64,000 nt of DNA from Curtobacterium sp. MCLR17_036 (GCF_003234445.2 NZ_CP126269.1:2170001-2234000); one strand, 5' to 3'. Counted from the stretch's first letter, positions 8,326 through 17,437 are shown. Program-made: numbers and translations. Notes: generated by a model from the letters alone, not told the origin.

Positions 8326-9765
8326 CTACCAGCTGACGGGGAGCGGTTTGCCCTCTTCGTAGCCGGCGGCGGACTGGATGCCGACCAGCGCACGCTCGGC
8401 GAACTCGGCCATCGACGACGCCCCGGCGTAGGTGGCGGAGCTGCGGACGCCGGTCGTGATCATGTCGAGCAGGTCCTCGACGCTCGGACGCTCCGGGTCG
8501 AGGTAGATCGTCGAGGACGAGATCCCCTCGGCGAAGAGCGCCTTGCGGGCCCGCTCGTACGGGTCGAGCCGCTCGAAGCGCTCGCGGACGGCCTTCGCCG
8601 AGGCCATGCCCCAGCTCTCCTTGTACGCCTTGCCCGCGGCGTCGCGGCGGAGCACGCCCGGCGCCTCGAGGGTGCCGGCGAACCACGAGCCGATCATCAC
8701 GGCGGACGCGCCGGCCGCGAGCGCGAGGGCGACGTCACGCGGGTACCGGACCCCGCCGTCGGCCCAGACGTGCGCGCCGAGCGACCGGGCGGCCGCGGCG
8801 GTCTCGAGCACGGCGGAGAACTGGGGGCGTCCGACCGCGGTCATCATGCGGGTGGTGCACATGGCGCCCGGTCCGACGCCGACCTTGATGATGTCGGCGC
8901 CGGCGGCGACCAGGTGGGCGACCGCGTCGGCGGTGACGACGTTGCCCGCCACGAGCGGGATCCCCAGGCCGAGTCCGGCGACGGTGCGCAGTGCGCGGAG
9001 CATCCCCTCCTGGTGGCCGTGCGCGGTGTCGAGCACGAGGACGTCGACGCCGGCGGCGGCGAGGGCCTGGGCCTTCGCCGCGACGTCGCCGTTGATGCCG
9101 ACCGCGGCGGCGACGCGCAGGCGCCCGGAGGCGTCGACCGCCGGCGTGTAGATGTCGGAGCGGATCGCGCTCGTCTGGCTGACCGTGCCGACGACCCTGC
9201 CGTGCCGGACCACCGGTGCGAAGTCGACGCCGGCGGCGCTCAGCACGTCGTACACGTGGCGGGGCGTCCCGGCGTCGTCCGCGTCGATCGCCGTCGAGGC
9301 ACCGTGCAGCAGGTCGCCGAGGGTCGCGTCGGGGCCGGCGTCGCCGAGCCGACCGGCGGGGACGCAGCCGAGGTACTCGCCGTCGGCGTCGCGGACGACG
9401 ACCCCGCGGCCGGCGACGGGCAGGAGCTGCTCGAGGGCCTCGGCGACGGTGGTCGACGCGCCCATGTCGTAGGCGGTGTCGAACGCGACCGGCTGGTCCT
9501 TCACCCAGCGGATCGCGGCGGCGAGGTCCTGCAGGTGCATGTCCTGCGGGAGCACCCCGAGGCCACCACGGCGGGCGAGCGTCGCAGCGAGGCGCGGACC
9601 GGTGACCGAGTTCATGTTGGCGCTGACGATCGGGATGGTGGCACCGCTGCCGTCGCCCGCCGAGAGGTCGACGTCGAACCGGCTCGTCACCGCGGAACGG
9701 CTCGGGACGAGGAAGACGTCGGAGTAGGTCAGGTCGTGCGTCGGCCGGGTCTCGTAGAACCTCAT
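8326..9765 (-). CDS. guaB1: GuaB1-type IMPDH/GMP reductase family enzyme
   Basis: The 479-residue TIM-barrel protein carries the catalytic Cys loop VGPGAMCTTRMM and the flap-region GSWFAGTLE. A CBS pair is inserted after the first barrel strands (about residues 100-220, including GRGVVVRDADGEYLG). It belongs to the actinobacterial GuaB1 group rather than the essential IMP dehydrogenase GuaB2. Mycobacterial GuaB1 has been described as a GMP reductase converting GMP to IMP, so purine salvage is the likely role. The ATG at 9765 has TACAGT seven bases upstream; the longer frame upstream is not used. It is divergent from kgd. Confidence 0.85.
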   Translation of the reverse strand: MRFYETRPTHDLTYSDVFLVPSRSAVTSRFDVDLSAGDGSGATIPIVSANMNSVTGPRLAATLARRGGLGVLPQDMHLQDLAAAIRWVKDQPVAFDTAYDMGASTTVAEALEQLLPVAGRGVVVRDADGEYLGCVPAGRLGDAGPDATLGDLLHGASTAIDADDAGTPRHVYDVLSAAGVDFAPVVRHGRVVGTVSQTSAIRSDIYTPAVDASGRLRVAAAVGINGDVAAKAQALAAAGVDVLVLDTAHGHQEGMLRALRTVAGLGLGIPLVAGNVVTADAVAHLVAAGADIIKVGVGPGAMCTTRMMTAVGRPQFSAVLETAAAARSLGAHVWADGGVRYPRDVALALAAGASAVMIGSWFAGTLEAPGVLRRDAAGKAYKESWGMASAKAVRERFERLDPYERARKALFAEGISSSTIYLDPERPSVEDLLDMITTGVRSSATYAGASSMAEFAERALVGIQSAAGYEEGKPLPVSW

Positions 9766-9772
9766 GGGAGCC

Positions 9773-9778
9773 ACTGTA
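9773..9778 (-). promoter_or_regulatory. -10 box TACAGT of guaB1 (leaderless)
   Basis: TACAGT is seven bases before the ATG at 9765, so the transcript begins at or near the start codon. Confidence 0.6.
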
Positions 9779-9862
9779 CGGCTCCCGTCGGGGCCCCGAC
9801 CGGGTGCCCGACCGCTGCCGACTCGCGCCGCTGCTGACACGGAACGGACATGTCCGAGCGGC

Positions 9863-9868
9863 TAGGCT
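9863..9868 (+). promoter_or_regulatory. candidate -10 box TAGGCT of kgd
   Basis: TAGGCT would start transcription near 9875, leaving a leader of about 70 bases before the GTG at 9943. No convincing -35 box was found. Confidence 0.4.
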
Positions 9869-9942
9869 TGGCACCTGTGCGGGGCAGGGTTGCTCCGCAC
9901 GACACACACGAGCATCTATCGACGGAGAGTGGGCGATCGGCT

Positions 9943-12900
9943 GTGTCGAGCCATCTGACGGGAACTGACGAGACCGCGGGCGAATTCGGGGCGAACGAGT
10001 GGCTCGTCGACGAGCTCTACGAGCAGTTCGTCGCGGACAAGGAGTCGGTCGACAAGTCCTGGTGGCCGGTCCTCGAGAGCTACCACCGCACGCAGACCGG
10101 TGACGCCCCGCCCGCCCCCCAGCAGCCGGCCGCCCCCGCCGAGCAGCCGGCAGCGCCGCAGTCGAACGCGCCGCAGCAGGGCGGACCGATCCAGGCCAAG
10201 ACCACGTCGCGCCAGCCGACGCCGCCGCCGATCCCGGCCGAGGCGAACGACGCCGCCGACGACCACGACGAGACCCACGAGGACGTGGCGACCCCGCTCC
10301 GCGGCATGGCGAAGACCCTGGCCTCGAACATGGACGCCTCGCTGTCCGTGCCGGTCGCGACGAGCGTCCGGACGATCCCGGCGAAGCTGATGATCGACAA
10401 CCGGATCGTCGTCAACAACCACCTGCGGCGGGCCCGCGGCGGCAAGATCTCGTTCACGCACCTGATCGGCTGGGCGATGGTGCAGGCGCTCAAGGACTTC
10501 ACGAGCCAGAACGTGTTCTACGAGGAGCGCGACGGCAAGCCGTTCGTCGTCACCCCGGCGCACGTCAACCTCGGCATCGCGATCGACGTCCCGAAGAAGG
10601 ACGGCACGCGCTCGCTCCTCGTGCCGAGCATCAAGCGCGCCGAGACCCTGACCTTCGGGCAGTTCCTCTCGGCCTACGAGGACCTCGTCAAGCGCGCCCG
10701 CGACAACAAGCTCACCCCGGCCGACTTCCAGGGCACGACGATCTCGCTCACGAACCCGGGCGGCATCGGCACCGTGCACTCGGTCCCCCGCCTGACGAAG
10801 GGGCAGGGCTCGATCATCGGCGCGGGCGCGCTCGAGTACCCCGCGCAGTTCCAGGGGTCGGCGGCGAAGACGCTCGTCGAGCTCGGCATCGGCAAGACCA
10901 TCACCCTGACGAGCACCTACGACCACCGGGTCATCCAGGGCGCCGGGTCGGGCGAGTACCTCAAGCACGTGCACGAGCGGCTCATCGGCGAGCACGGCTT
11001 CTACGAGGGCATCTTCGCGGCGCTCCGGATCCCCTACAAGCCGATCCAGTGGGCGAACGACATCAACGTCGACCTCGCGCACCGCGTGAACAAGACGGCA
11101 CGCGTCCAGGAGCTCATCAACAGCTTCCGGGTGCGCGGGCACCTGATGGCCGACATCGACCCGCTCGAGTACCGCCAGCGCACGCACCCCGACCTCGAGA
11201 TCGAGAGCCACGGGCTGACCTTCTGGGACCTCGACCGCGAGTTCGTCACGGGCGGCCTGGCCGGCACGACCTCGGCACCGCTCCGCGACGTGCTCGGTAT
11301 CCTGCGCGACGCCTACTGCCGCACGGTCGGCATCGAGTACATGCACATCCAGGACCCGGAACAGCGGCGCTGGGTGCAGGAGCACATCGAGGTGCCGTAC
11401 TCGAAGCCGTCGAAGGACGAGCAGCTGCGCGTCCTCGGCAAGCTCAACGAGGCCGAGGCGTTCGAGACCTTCCTGCAGACGAAGTACGTCGGCCAGAAGC
11501 GCTTCTCGCTCGAGGGCGGCGAGTCGACGATCGCGTTCCTCGACACGCTCATCCAGCACGCCGCCGCGACCGGGCTCGACGAGGTCGCGATCGGCATGGC
11601 GCACCGCGGCCGCCTCAACGTCCTGACGAACATCGCCGGCAAGACCTACGGCCAGATCTTCCGCGAGTTCGAGGGGTCGTCGCTGCCGGGCTCGGTGTCC
11701 GGGCAGGGTTCGGGCGACGTCAAGTACCACGTGGGCACCGAGGGCGTGTTCCGCGCGAGCGACGGCAGCGCCATCCCGGTGACGATCGCCGCGAACCCGT
11801 CCCACCTCGAGGCCGTCGACGGCGTGCTCGAGGGCATCGTCCGTGCGAAGCAGGACCGCGAGGCCCCCGGCACCTTCGGGGTGCTGCCGGTCCTGGTGCA
11901 CGGCGACGCGGCCATGGCCGGTCAGGGTGTCGTGGTCGAGACGCTGCAGATGTCGCAGCTGCGCGGGTACCGCACCGGCGGCACCGTCCACCTGGTCATC
12001 AACAACCAGGTCGGCTTCACGACACCCCCGGAGTCGGCCAGGACCTCGGTGTACTCCACGGACGTCGCCAAGACGATCCAGGCGCCGATCTTCCACGTGA
12101 ACGGCGACGACCCCGAGGCCGTCGCCCGGGTCGCCGAACTCGCCTTCGCCTACCGCGAGCAGTTCCACCGCGACGTCGTGATCGACCTCATCTGCTACCG
12201 GCGCCGCGGGCACAACGAGGGCGACGACCCCTCGATGACCCAGCCGCTCATGTACAACCTCATCGAGGCGAAGCGCTCCGTCCGCACGCTGTACACCGAG
12301 GCCCTCGTCGGCCGCGGCGACATCACGCAAGAGGAGTACGACGAGGCGCACCGCGACTTCCAGGACCGCCTGGAGCGTGCCTTCGCCGAGACCCACGAGG
12401 CGCAGACCGGCACGATCCCGGTCATCGAGGTCGACGACGACGGTGCCGTGCAGGGCCTCGAGCGCCCCGCCGCCCAGCGGGACGACTCCGAGGTCGAGGT
12501 GCACGAGACCGCGGTCTCCGAGGACCTGGTCCGGGCCGTCGGCGACGCGCACAGCAACCCGCCGGCCGGCTTCTCCATCCACCCGAAGCTGCAGCAGCTG
12601 CTCGCCAAGCGCACCGAGATGACGCGCAACGGCGGAATCGACTGGGCGATGGCGGAGCTGACGGCGATCGGCTCGCTCCTGGTCGAGGGCAAGCCCGTCC
12701 GGCTCGCCGGGCAGGACGCCCGTCGCGGCACCTTCGTCCAGCGGCAGTCGGTGTTCCACGACCGGTCGAACGGCCAGGAGTGGCTGCCGCTGTCGAACCT
12801 CACCGAGGACCAGGCCCGCTTCTACGTCTACGACTCGCTGCTCAGCGAGTACGCGGCGATGGCGTTCGAGTACGGCTACTCGGTCGAGCGGCCCGAGGCG

Positions 12901-13656
12901 CTGGTCATGTGGGAGGCCCAGTTCGGCGACTTCGCGAACGGCGCCCAGACCGTCATCGACGAGTTCATCTCGTCCGCCGAGCAGAAGTGGGGGCAGCGCT
13001 CCGGCCTGGTGCTCCTGCTCCCCCACGGCTACGAGGGCCAGGGGCCGGACCACTCGTCGGCACGCATCGAGCGCTACCTGCAGCTGTGCGCCGAGGACAA
13101 CATGATCGTCGCCCGGCCCTCGACGCCGGCGTCGTACTTCCACCTGCTCCGCCGGCAGGCCTGGGCGCGGCCGCAGAAGCCCCTCGTGGTGTTCACGCCG
13201 AAGGCCATGCTCCGGCTGCGCCAGGCGACGAGCGCCGTGCAGGACTTCACGACCGGCACGTTCGAGACCGTCCTCGACGACGACCGCATCGTCGACCGGT
13301 CCGCCGTGCGCCGCGTCGTGCTGCACTCCGGCAAGGTGCACCACGACCTGCGTGCCGAGGTCGACAAGCGTGGCGTCACCGACGTCGCGCTGGTCCGGCT
13401 CGAGCAGCTCGCACCGCTCCCCCTCGAGCGCATCCTCGAGGTGCTCGCCGGCTACCCGGACGCCGACGTCGTCTGGGCGCAGGAGGAGCCGGAGAACCAG
13501 GGCGCGTGGCCGTTCGTGTGCATGAACCTGTCGCCGCACCTGGATGGCCGGCCGCTGTCGGTCGCCGCTCGTCCGGCGAGTGCCGCACCGGCCACCGGGT
13601 CGTCGAAGCGCTCCGCCCAGGAGGCCTCCGACGTCATCGGCCGAGCACTGAGCTAG
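9943..13656 (+). CDS. kgd: multifunctional 2-oxoglutarate dehydrogenase E1/E2 (Kgd/OdhA type)
   Basis: The 1237-residue fusion is typical of Actinobacteria. It has an N-terminal E1-binding tail (GANEWLVDELYEQF), an Ala/Pro-rich linker (about 45-95), an E2 succinyltransferase domain (about 100-340, with TYDHRVIQGA) and a thiamine-diphosphate E1 domain to the end. E1 signs are EVAIGMAHRGRLNVL, the TPP motif GDAAMAGQGVV...NNQVGFTT and RRGHNEGDDPSMTQP. The E2 part lacks a lipoyl domain, so lipoyl groups must come from another protein. It runs the 2-oxoglutarate step of the TCA cycle. The start is GTG 9943, where similarity begins; the frame is open further upstream. GGAGAG lies 13 bases before it, which is long. 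Confidence 0.95.
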   Translation: MSSHLTGTDETAGEFGANEWLVDELYEQFVADKESVDKSWWPVLESYHRTQTGDAPPAPQQPAAPAEQPAAPQSNAPQQGGPIQAKTTSRQPTPPPIPAEANDAADDHDETHEDVATPLRGMAKTLASNMDASLSVPVATSVRTIPAKLMIDNRIVVNNHLRRARGGKISFTHLIGWAMVQALKDFTSQNVFYEERDGKPFVVTPAHVNLGIAIDVPKKDGTRSLLVPSIKRAETLTFGQFLSAYEDLVKRARDNKLTPADFQGTTISLTNPGGIGTVHSVPRLTKGQGSIIGAGALEYPAQFQGSAAKTLVELGIGKTITLTSTYDHRVIQGAGSGEYLKHVHERLIGEHGFYEGIFAALRIPYKPIQWANDINVDLAHRVNKTARVQELINSFRVRGHLMADIDPLEYRQRTHPDLEIESHGLTFWDLDREFVTGGLAGTTSAPLRDVLGILRDAYCRTVGIEYMHIQDPEQRRWVQEHIEVPYSKPSKDEQLRVLGKLNEAEAFETFLQTKYVGQKRFSLEGGESTIAFLDTLIQHAAATGLDEVAIGMAHRGRLNVLTNIAGKTYGQIFREFEGSSLPGSVSGQGSGDVKYHVGTEGVFRASDGSAIPVTIAANPSHLEAVDGVLEGIVRAKQDREAPGTFGVLPVLVHGDAAMAGQGVVVETLQMSQLRGYRTGGTVHLVINNQVGFTTPPESARTSVYSTDVAKTIQAPIFHVNGDDPEAVARVAELAFAYREQFHRDVVIDLICYRRRGHNEGDDPSMTQPLMYNLIEAKRSVRTLYTEALVGRGDITQEEYDEAHRDFQDRLERAFAETHEAQTGTIPVIEVDDDGAVQGLERPAAQRDDSEVEVHETAVSEDLVRAVGDAHSNPPAGFSIHPKLQQLLAKRTEMTRNGGIDWAMAELTAIGSLLVEGKPVRLAGQDARRGTFVQRQSVFHDRSNGQEWLPLSNLTEDQARFYVYDSLLSEYAAMAFEYGYSVERPEALVMWEAQFGDFANGAQTVIDEFISSAEQKWGQRSGLVLLLPHGYEGQGPDHSSARIERYLQLCAEDNMIVARPSTPASYFHLLRRQAWARPQKPLVVFTPKAMLRLRQATSAVQDFTTGTFETVLDDDRIVDRSAVRRVVLHSGKVHHDLRAEVDKRGVTDVALVRLEQLAPLPLERILEVLAGYPDADVVWAQEEPENQGAWPFVCMNLSPHLDGRPLSVAARPASAAPATGSSKRSAQEASDVIGRALS

Positions 13657-13678
13657 CCACTACCGAGAGCACACCCGC

Positions 13679-13720
13679 AACGACCACTGCGCCCCGTCAC
13701 GACGGGGCGCAGTGGTCGTT
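13679..13720. terminator. perfect 42-bp palindrome, bidirectional terminator
   Basis: Perfect 20-bp arms with an AC loop (AACGACCACTGCGCCCCGTC on the left) lie 22 bases after the kgd stop and just before the stop of the convergent GNAT gene. A related stem with the same CGACCAC and GGGGCGC blocks lies at 44101-44160. Confidence 0.8.
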
Positions 13721-13745
13721 CCGGGGCGTGTCGAGCGCGCGCGGC

Positions 13746-14186
13746 TCACCTGAGCTTCGTGTACCGCACCCCGGCGTCGTGGTAGCCGCGCTTCTGGTAG
13801 AACCGGTGCGCGCTGTCGGTCGCGGCCGCACTCACGGCGCTCAGGCGACGCGCGCCCTGCTCGAGCGCCCACGTCTCGAAGGTGCCGAGGAGCGCGGAAC
13901 CGGTGCCGGTCCTCCTGGCCGCCTCGTCGACCACCAGCAGGAGCAGCTGCGCCGTCGGCTCGTCGCTCGCGTAGGCCCACGTGACCTGCGCCCCGGCGAC
14001 GGCGACCGGCCGTCCGTCGCCGTCCCGGACCACCCAGGTGTGGTGCCCGGCCTCGGGCGTGAGCCGCTCGAGGCGGGCCCGCATGGAGGGTTCGTCGACC
14101 TCGTGGCCGAGCAGACGGACGAGGGCGGCGACGTCGGCGACGTCCGTGTCGGACCACGTGGTGATCGACTCGACGGTGAGGGTCAT
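13746..14186 (-). CDS. GNAT family N-acetyltransferase
   Basis: The 146-residue protein has the GNAT order: an acidic N-terminal helix region, a strand carrying VAVAGAQVTWAYASD, the acetyl-CoA loop AARRTGTGSALL and the C-terminal SAHRFYQKRGYHDAGVRYTK typical of the last helix and strand. Acceptor specificity cannot be told. The ATG has TAGGGT seven bases upstream. It is convergent with kgd, sharing the palindromic terminator, and divergent from the TasA-like gene; no functional link to either is evident. Confidence 0.85.
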   Translation of the reverse strand: MTLTVESITTWSDTDVADVAALVRLLGHEVDEPSMRARLERLTPEAGHHTWVVRDGDGRPVAVAGAQVTWAYASDEPTAQLLLLVVDEAARRTGTGSALLGTFETWALEQGARRLSAVSAAATDSAHRFYQKRGYHDAGVRYTKLR

Positions 14187-14193
14187 GTCGGCG

Positions 14194-14199
14194 ACCCTA
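14194..14199 (-). promoter_or_regulatory. -10 box TAGGGT of the GNAT gene (leaderless)
   Basis: TAGGGT lies seven bases before the ATG at 14186. Confidence 0.55.
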
Positions 14200-14217
14200 C
14201 CGGGGCCGACCGTCCTG

Positions 14218-14267
14218 TTGCGACACCTTCCCGATCAACTGATATTCATATATGCTATTCGCATATC
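14218..14267 (+). promoter_or_regulatory. promoter with AT-rich palindromic operator before the TasA-like gene
   Basis: TTGCGA (14218-14223) and TGATAT (14240-14245), 16 bases apart, form a plausible -35/-10 pair. At and after the predicted start of transcription lies an inverted repeat, ATATGC (14250-14255) TATTC GCATAT (14261-14266), with flanking GATAT (14241-14245) and ATATC (14263-14267) also inverted. The island is strikingly AT-rich compared with its surroundings, as expected of a regulator binding site. The regulator is unknown. Confidence 0.55.
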
Positions 14268-14302
14268 ACCCGCTCGGGGTGGTTCCGACCGACAGGACAG
14301 CC

Positions 14303-14884
14303 ATGCACATCACCTCCCGCCACGGCCGCACCGCAGCCTGGATCGCCGTTCCCCTCGCCGTCGTCGCGAGTGGCGCGGTCATCGCCACCGCCTCGTACGC
14401 CGCCTTCTCGAGCAGCACCGACAACGCCGGCAACGCCTGGCGGACCGGTGCCGTCTCCCTCACGGACGACGACCAGGGCGTGGCGATGTTCGACGTCGAC
14501 GACCTGGTGCCCGGCTCGTCCGGCACGAACTGCATCACCGTCACCGCCGCGACCACGAACGCGTCGACCGTCAAGCTGTACGCCGACGAGCAGGCCGACG
14601 ACGACGCCCTCGCGCAGTACCTCGGCATGCAGGTCGAGCGCGGTTCGCTCGGGACCGCCGGCGACTGCAGCACCTTCACGGCGTCGACGACCGTCCACGA
14701 CGGCACGCTCGCCGAGCTCATGGCGCACGACGCGTTCGGCACCGGGCTCGACTCGTGGAAGCCCGCCACCGGCACGACGAGCACGACCTACCGGTTCAGC
14801 TACGACCTGTCGGAGGACGCCCCGAACACCGTGCAGTCCTCCGAGGCCGGCACGACGTTCGTCTGGGAGGCCCAGACCGACTGA
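14303..14884 (+). CDS. TasA/camelysin-like exported protein with SipW-type signal peptide
   Basis: The 193-residue protein starts with a basic segment and one hydrophobic helix (about 12-33), followed at once by SYAAFSSSTDNAGNAW. This AFS/T plus N-x-GN pattern marks substrates of SipW-type signal peptidases such as TasA. The mature part has the LVPGSSGTNCITVTAA stretch common in this family and is otherwise rich in Thr, Asp and Ala. TasA relatives form extracellular fibres or surface proteins; that role is inferred. ATG 14303 was chosen over an in-frame ATG at 14252, which lies inside the operator. The next gene encodes the matching signal peptidase. Confidence 0.75.
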   Translation: MHITSRHGRTAAWIAVPLAVVASGAVIATASYAAFSSSTDNAGNAWRTGAVSLTDDDQGVAMFDVDDLVPGSSGTNCITVTAATTNASTVKLYADEQADDDALAQYLGMQVERGSLGTAGDCSTFTASTTVHDGTLAELMAHDAFGTGLDSWKPATGTTSTTYRFSYDLSEDAPNTVQSSEAGTTFVWEAQTD

Positions 14885-14968
14885 CGCTCCCGCGTCCCGG
14901 CCCCCGACCGACCGACGACGACCACCGCCCGACGACGACCACCGCCCGACGACACCGAGGAGCAGCCC

Positions 14969-16408
14969 ATGCCGAGCACCGTCACCCGACGACCCGTCCG
15001 GTGCATCGGCGACCTGCCCCGGCTGCTCCTCGCGGTCACGGCTCGCACCGTGCTCTGGTCCGTGCTCCTGCTCGCGGTCTGGGCGTCGCTGCCGGCGGCC
15101 CTCGGCTGGCACGTCACGACGGTGGTCTCGGACTCGATGGCACCAGGGATCCGCACCGGGGACGTCGTCGCGGCGATGCCCGCCGACGCGGACGCGGTCG
15201 AGCCCGGGCGGGTCCTGCTGGTCGACGACCCCGACCACGACGACCGCCTCCGGCTCCACCGCCTGGAGCGGATCGAGCAGGACGGCGACCTCCGGCTCCG
15301 CGGCGACGCGAACCCCGCTGCCGACCGCACGCCGGTCGCCCCCGACGCGGTGCTCGGCATCGGGGTGCTGCGGTTCCCGTGGGTCGGGCTGCCGGGGGTC
15401 TGGCTCCGGACCGGCGCACCCGTGCCCCTGCTGCTCACCGCAGCGGTGGCAGCACTCCTCCTCGCCGCCACGCGACTCGATCGCGACGTCGCCGACGGCC
15501 AGCCGTGTCGACGCTGCGGGGCCCCGCGCCGAGACCTCCGTTCGCCCGTCGTCGGAGAACCGGGATCGGCACGTCGGCCCGACTCCGCGACCGGCGGCGC
15601 GCCTGCCGTCGTCGCGACGGTCACCACCCTCGCCGCGATCACGGCCGTGTCGACACTCGTCGCGGGCGCGGGTTTCAGCGGCACGACGGCGACGGCCTCG
15701 GTGCTCGGCACCGAGACGTTCCCGTGCTTCCACCGCCCGGAGGACAGCGCCGTCCTGGCGTGGGACTTCGCCGAGAAGAACGGTCCGCAGGTGACCGACT
15801 CGAGCGGGTCGGGCGCCGACGGTGCGTTCTCCTCGTCAGCCGGTTCCCGGGTGGACGGCGACTGCCTCGCCAACCCGTACGCGTCGTTCCGGACGCAGGA
15901 CGGCCTGGAGGGATGGGCCGTCACCGACACCGCCGTCGACGCCCCGAACGCGTTCACCATCGAGGTGTGGTTCCGGACCACCGACACGGGCGGCGGCAGG
16001 GTGTTCGGGTTCGGGTCCGACCGCTCTGCCGCCTCGACCCACCGCGACCGCCACCTGTACGTCGACGGTGCCGGCCGCCTGCGCTTCGGGGTCGAGGAAT
16101 CCGGCTCGCAGTTCAAGTTCACGCTGCTGTCGGGCACTGTGGTGGCCGACGGCGAGTGGCACCACGCCGTCGGGGCGTTCGAACCCCGTTCGATGACCCT
16201 CTGGCTGGACGGGGTGCAACAGGGCACGAGAGCGGATGCCGTCACGCTCCGTCAGTACAGCGGCCACTGGCGCGCCGGGCGGCAGACACTGTCCGGCTGG
16301 CCGGCGAGCGCGGGCTACGCGTTCGACGGCGACGTCGACACCGCCAGGGTGCACGACCACGCGCTCACCGCCGACGAGGTCGCCGAGCGGTTCGCCGCCG
16401 GGCGCTGA
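14969..16408 (+). CDS. SipW-type signal peptidase I fused to a LamG domain
   Basis: This 479-residue protein joins two functions. Residues 1-175 form an S26B (archaeal/ER-like) signal peptidase: helix 28-46, SDSM with catalytic Ser56, His97 in LRLHRL in place of the bacterial Lys, Asp113 in RGDANP, then helix 151-169. A cytoplasmic-type loop with a CRRC pair (180-183) follows. A third helix (212-234) runs into GAGFSGTTATAS, which itself resembles a SipW-type cleavage region. Residues about 260-475 form a LamG/concanavalin-like domain (AFTIEVWFRTTD; DGEWHHAVGAFE; VQQGTRAD; DVDTARVHDHALTADEV). GAGGAG precedes the ATG. Self-cleavage that releases the LamG part is inference. Confidence 0.8.
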   Translation: MPSTVTRRPVRCIGDLPRLLLAVTARTVLWSVLLLAVWASLPAALGWHVTTVVSDSMAPGIRTGDVVAAMPADADAVEPGRVLLVDDPDHDDRLRLHRLERIEQDGDLRLRGDANPAADRTPVAPDAVLGIGVLRFPWVGLPGVWLRTGAPVPLLLTAAVAALLLAATRLDRDVADGQPCRRCGAPRRDLRSPVVGEPGSARRPDSATGGAPAVVATVTTLAAITAVSTLVAGAGFSGTTATASVLGTETFPCFHRPEDSAVLAWDFAEKNGPQVTDSSGSGADGAFSSSAGSRVDGDCLANPYASFRTQDGLEGWAVTDTAVDAPNAFTIEVWFRTTDTGGGRVFGFGSDRSAASTHRDRHLYVDGAGRLRFGVEESGSQFKFTLLSGTVVADGEWHHAVGAFEPRSMTLWLDGVQQGTRADAVTLRQYSGHWRAGRQTLSGWPASAGYAFDGDVDTARVHDHALTADEVAERFAAGR

Positions 16409-16433
16409 ACCCGGCGGCGCCGTGCAGCCACGG

Positions 16434-16676
16434 TCAGTGCGTCGCCTGCTCCTGGCGGATGCGTGCGAGGACCTCGCCGCGCAGCTGCTCCGGAGCGGTC
16501 TCCTTGCAGGCGCGGCGGACGGTCTCGATGAGCACCACGCCGACGCGGTGCTCGGTCGTGCAGTCCTCGCAGCCGTCCATGTGCTCACGGATGTCCGCCG
16601 CGTCCTCGCGGCAGAGCTCGCCGTGCAGGAACTCCTCGAGCTCGGCCTTCGCCTTCGAGCAGTCGCACCCGCTCAT
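16434..16676 (-). CDS. rsrA: zinc-binding anti-sigma factor of the RsrA type
   Basis: The 80-residue protein is a ZAS-family anti-sigma factor. It has H32, C36 and C39 in HMDGCEDC (the HxxxCxxC core) plus N-terminal C4 and C6, one of which corresponds to the redox trigger Cys. Under disulfide stress such proteins form a disulfide, lose zinc and release their sigma factor. Its ATG overlaps the sigma factor stop in ATGA (16673-16676), giving coupled translation and matched amounts. The gene is the last of its operon and converges on the LamG fusion gene, with 25 bases between the stops. Confidence 0.9.
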   Translation of the reverse strand: MSGCDCSKAKAELEEFLHGELCREDAADIREHMDGCEDCTTEHRVGVVLIETVRRACKETAPEQLRGEVLARIRQEQATH

Positions 16677-17437
16677 CGTGCTTCCTTCCCTTCGACGCGA
16701 CCCTGGGCCGCGGCGGTCTTGCGGCCTCGTCCGCGCATCGTCGCCGTCGACGCTGCGTCCGGGACGATGCCGGTCTCACGGGCGTGGTCCGCCAGGAGCC
16801 CGCGCAGGAGCCGGCGACCACGGTGGAGGCGGCTCATGACCGTCCCCACGGGGGTCTTCATGATGTCGGCGATCTCCTGGTAGGAGAACCCTTCGACATC
16901 GGCGAAGTAGACCGCCATCCGGAAGTCCTCCGGGATGGACTGCAGGGCGTCCTTCACGGCGGACGACGGCAGGTGGTCGATGGCGTCGGCCTCGGCCGAC
17001 CGGGCGGAGATCGACTGGGTGACGCTCTCGGCGCCGCCGAGCTGCCAGTCCTCGAGCTCGTCGATGGTGCCCTGGTACGGGTTCCGCTGGTTCTTGCGGT
17101 ACGTGTTGATGAACGTGTTCGTCAGGATCCGGTACAGCCAGGCCTTCAGGTTCGTGCCCTGCTTGAACTGGCGGAACGCGGCGAACGCCTTGACGAAGGT
17201 CTCCTGCACCAGGTCGGAGGCGTCGGCCGGGTTGCGGGTCATCCGCATCGCCGCACCGTAGAGCTGGTCCATGAAGGGCAGGGCCTGGTCCTCGAACAGG
17301 GTCCGGAGCTCCGACTCGGACACGGTCTTCGCGTCGACCGGCTCAGCCGCCGCCTGTTCCTCGGCCACGGCGTCGAGCTGCACCTCGGTCTCCTCGACCA
17401 GGTGGTGCGGTGCTGCCTGCGGTTCGTCGGTCGTCAT
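16673..17437 (-). CDS. sigR: ECF sigma factor SigR/SigH (thiol-oxidative stress)
   Basis: The 254-residue protein has region 2 ([20 protein letters not shown], then [18 protein letters not shown]) and region 4 ([20 protein letters not shown], then [20 protein letters not shown]). It has an acidic N-terminal extension of about 45 residues and a basic tail of about 30. The pairing with rsrA and the divergent aroA-rsgA match the SigR/SigH locus of other Actinobacteria. It directs transcription of thioredoxin, mycothiol and proteolysis genes under disulfide stress (known for the family). The ATG at 17437 has TAGACT eight bases upstream. I did not find a convincing GGAAT/GTT autoregulatory promoter in the short upstream region. 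Confidence 0.92.
   Translation of the reverse strand: MTTDEPQAAPHHLVEETEVQLDAVAEEQAAAEPVDAKTVSESELRTLFEDQALPFMDQLYGAAMRMTRNPADASDLVQETFVKAFAAFRQFKQGTNLKAWLYRILTNTFINTYRKNQRNPYQGTIDELEDWQLGGAESVTQSISARSAEADAIDHLPSSAVKDALQSIPEDFRMAVYFADVEGFSYQEIADIMKTPVGTVMSRLHRGRRLLRGLLADHARETGIVPDAASTATMRGRGRKTAAAQGRVEGKEAR

Noticed and set aside
9916..13539. A 1207-codon minus-strand frame opposite kgd
   Set aside because: Antisense shadow with repetitive Arg/Val/Leu composition and no family resemblance.
11049..15794. A very long plus-strand frame of about 1580 codons across kgd and the LamG fusion
   Set aside because: It is the +1 shadow of kgd, continuing through a terminator, an AT-rich promoter and antisense to the GNAT gene. 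Its composition is Arg/Pro-rich throughout.
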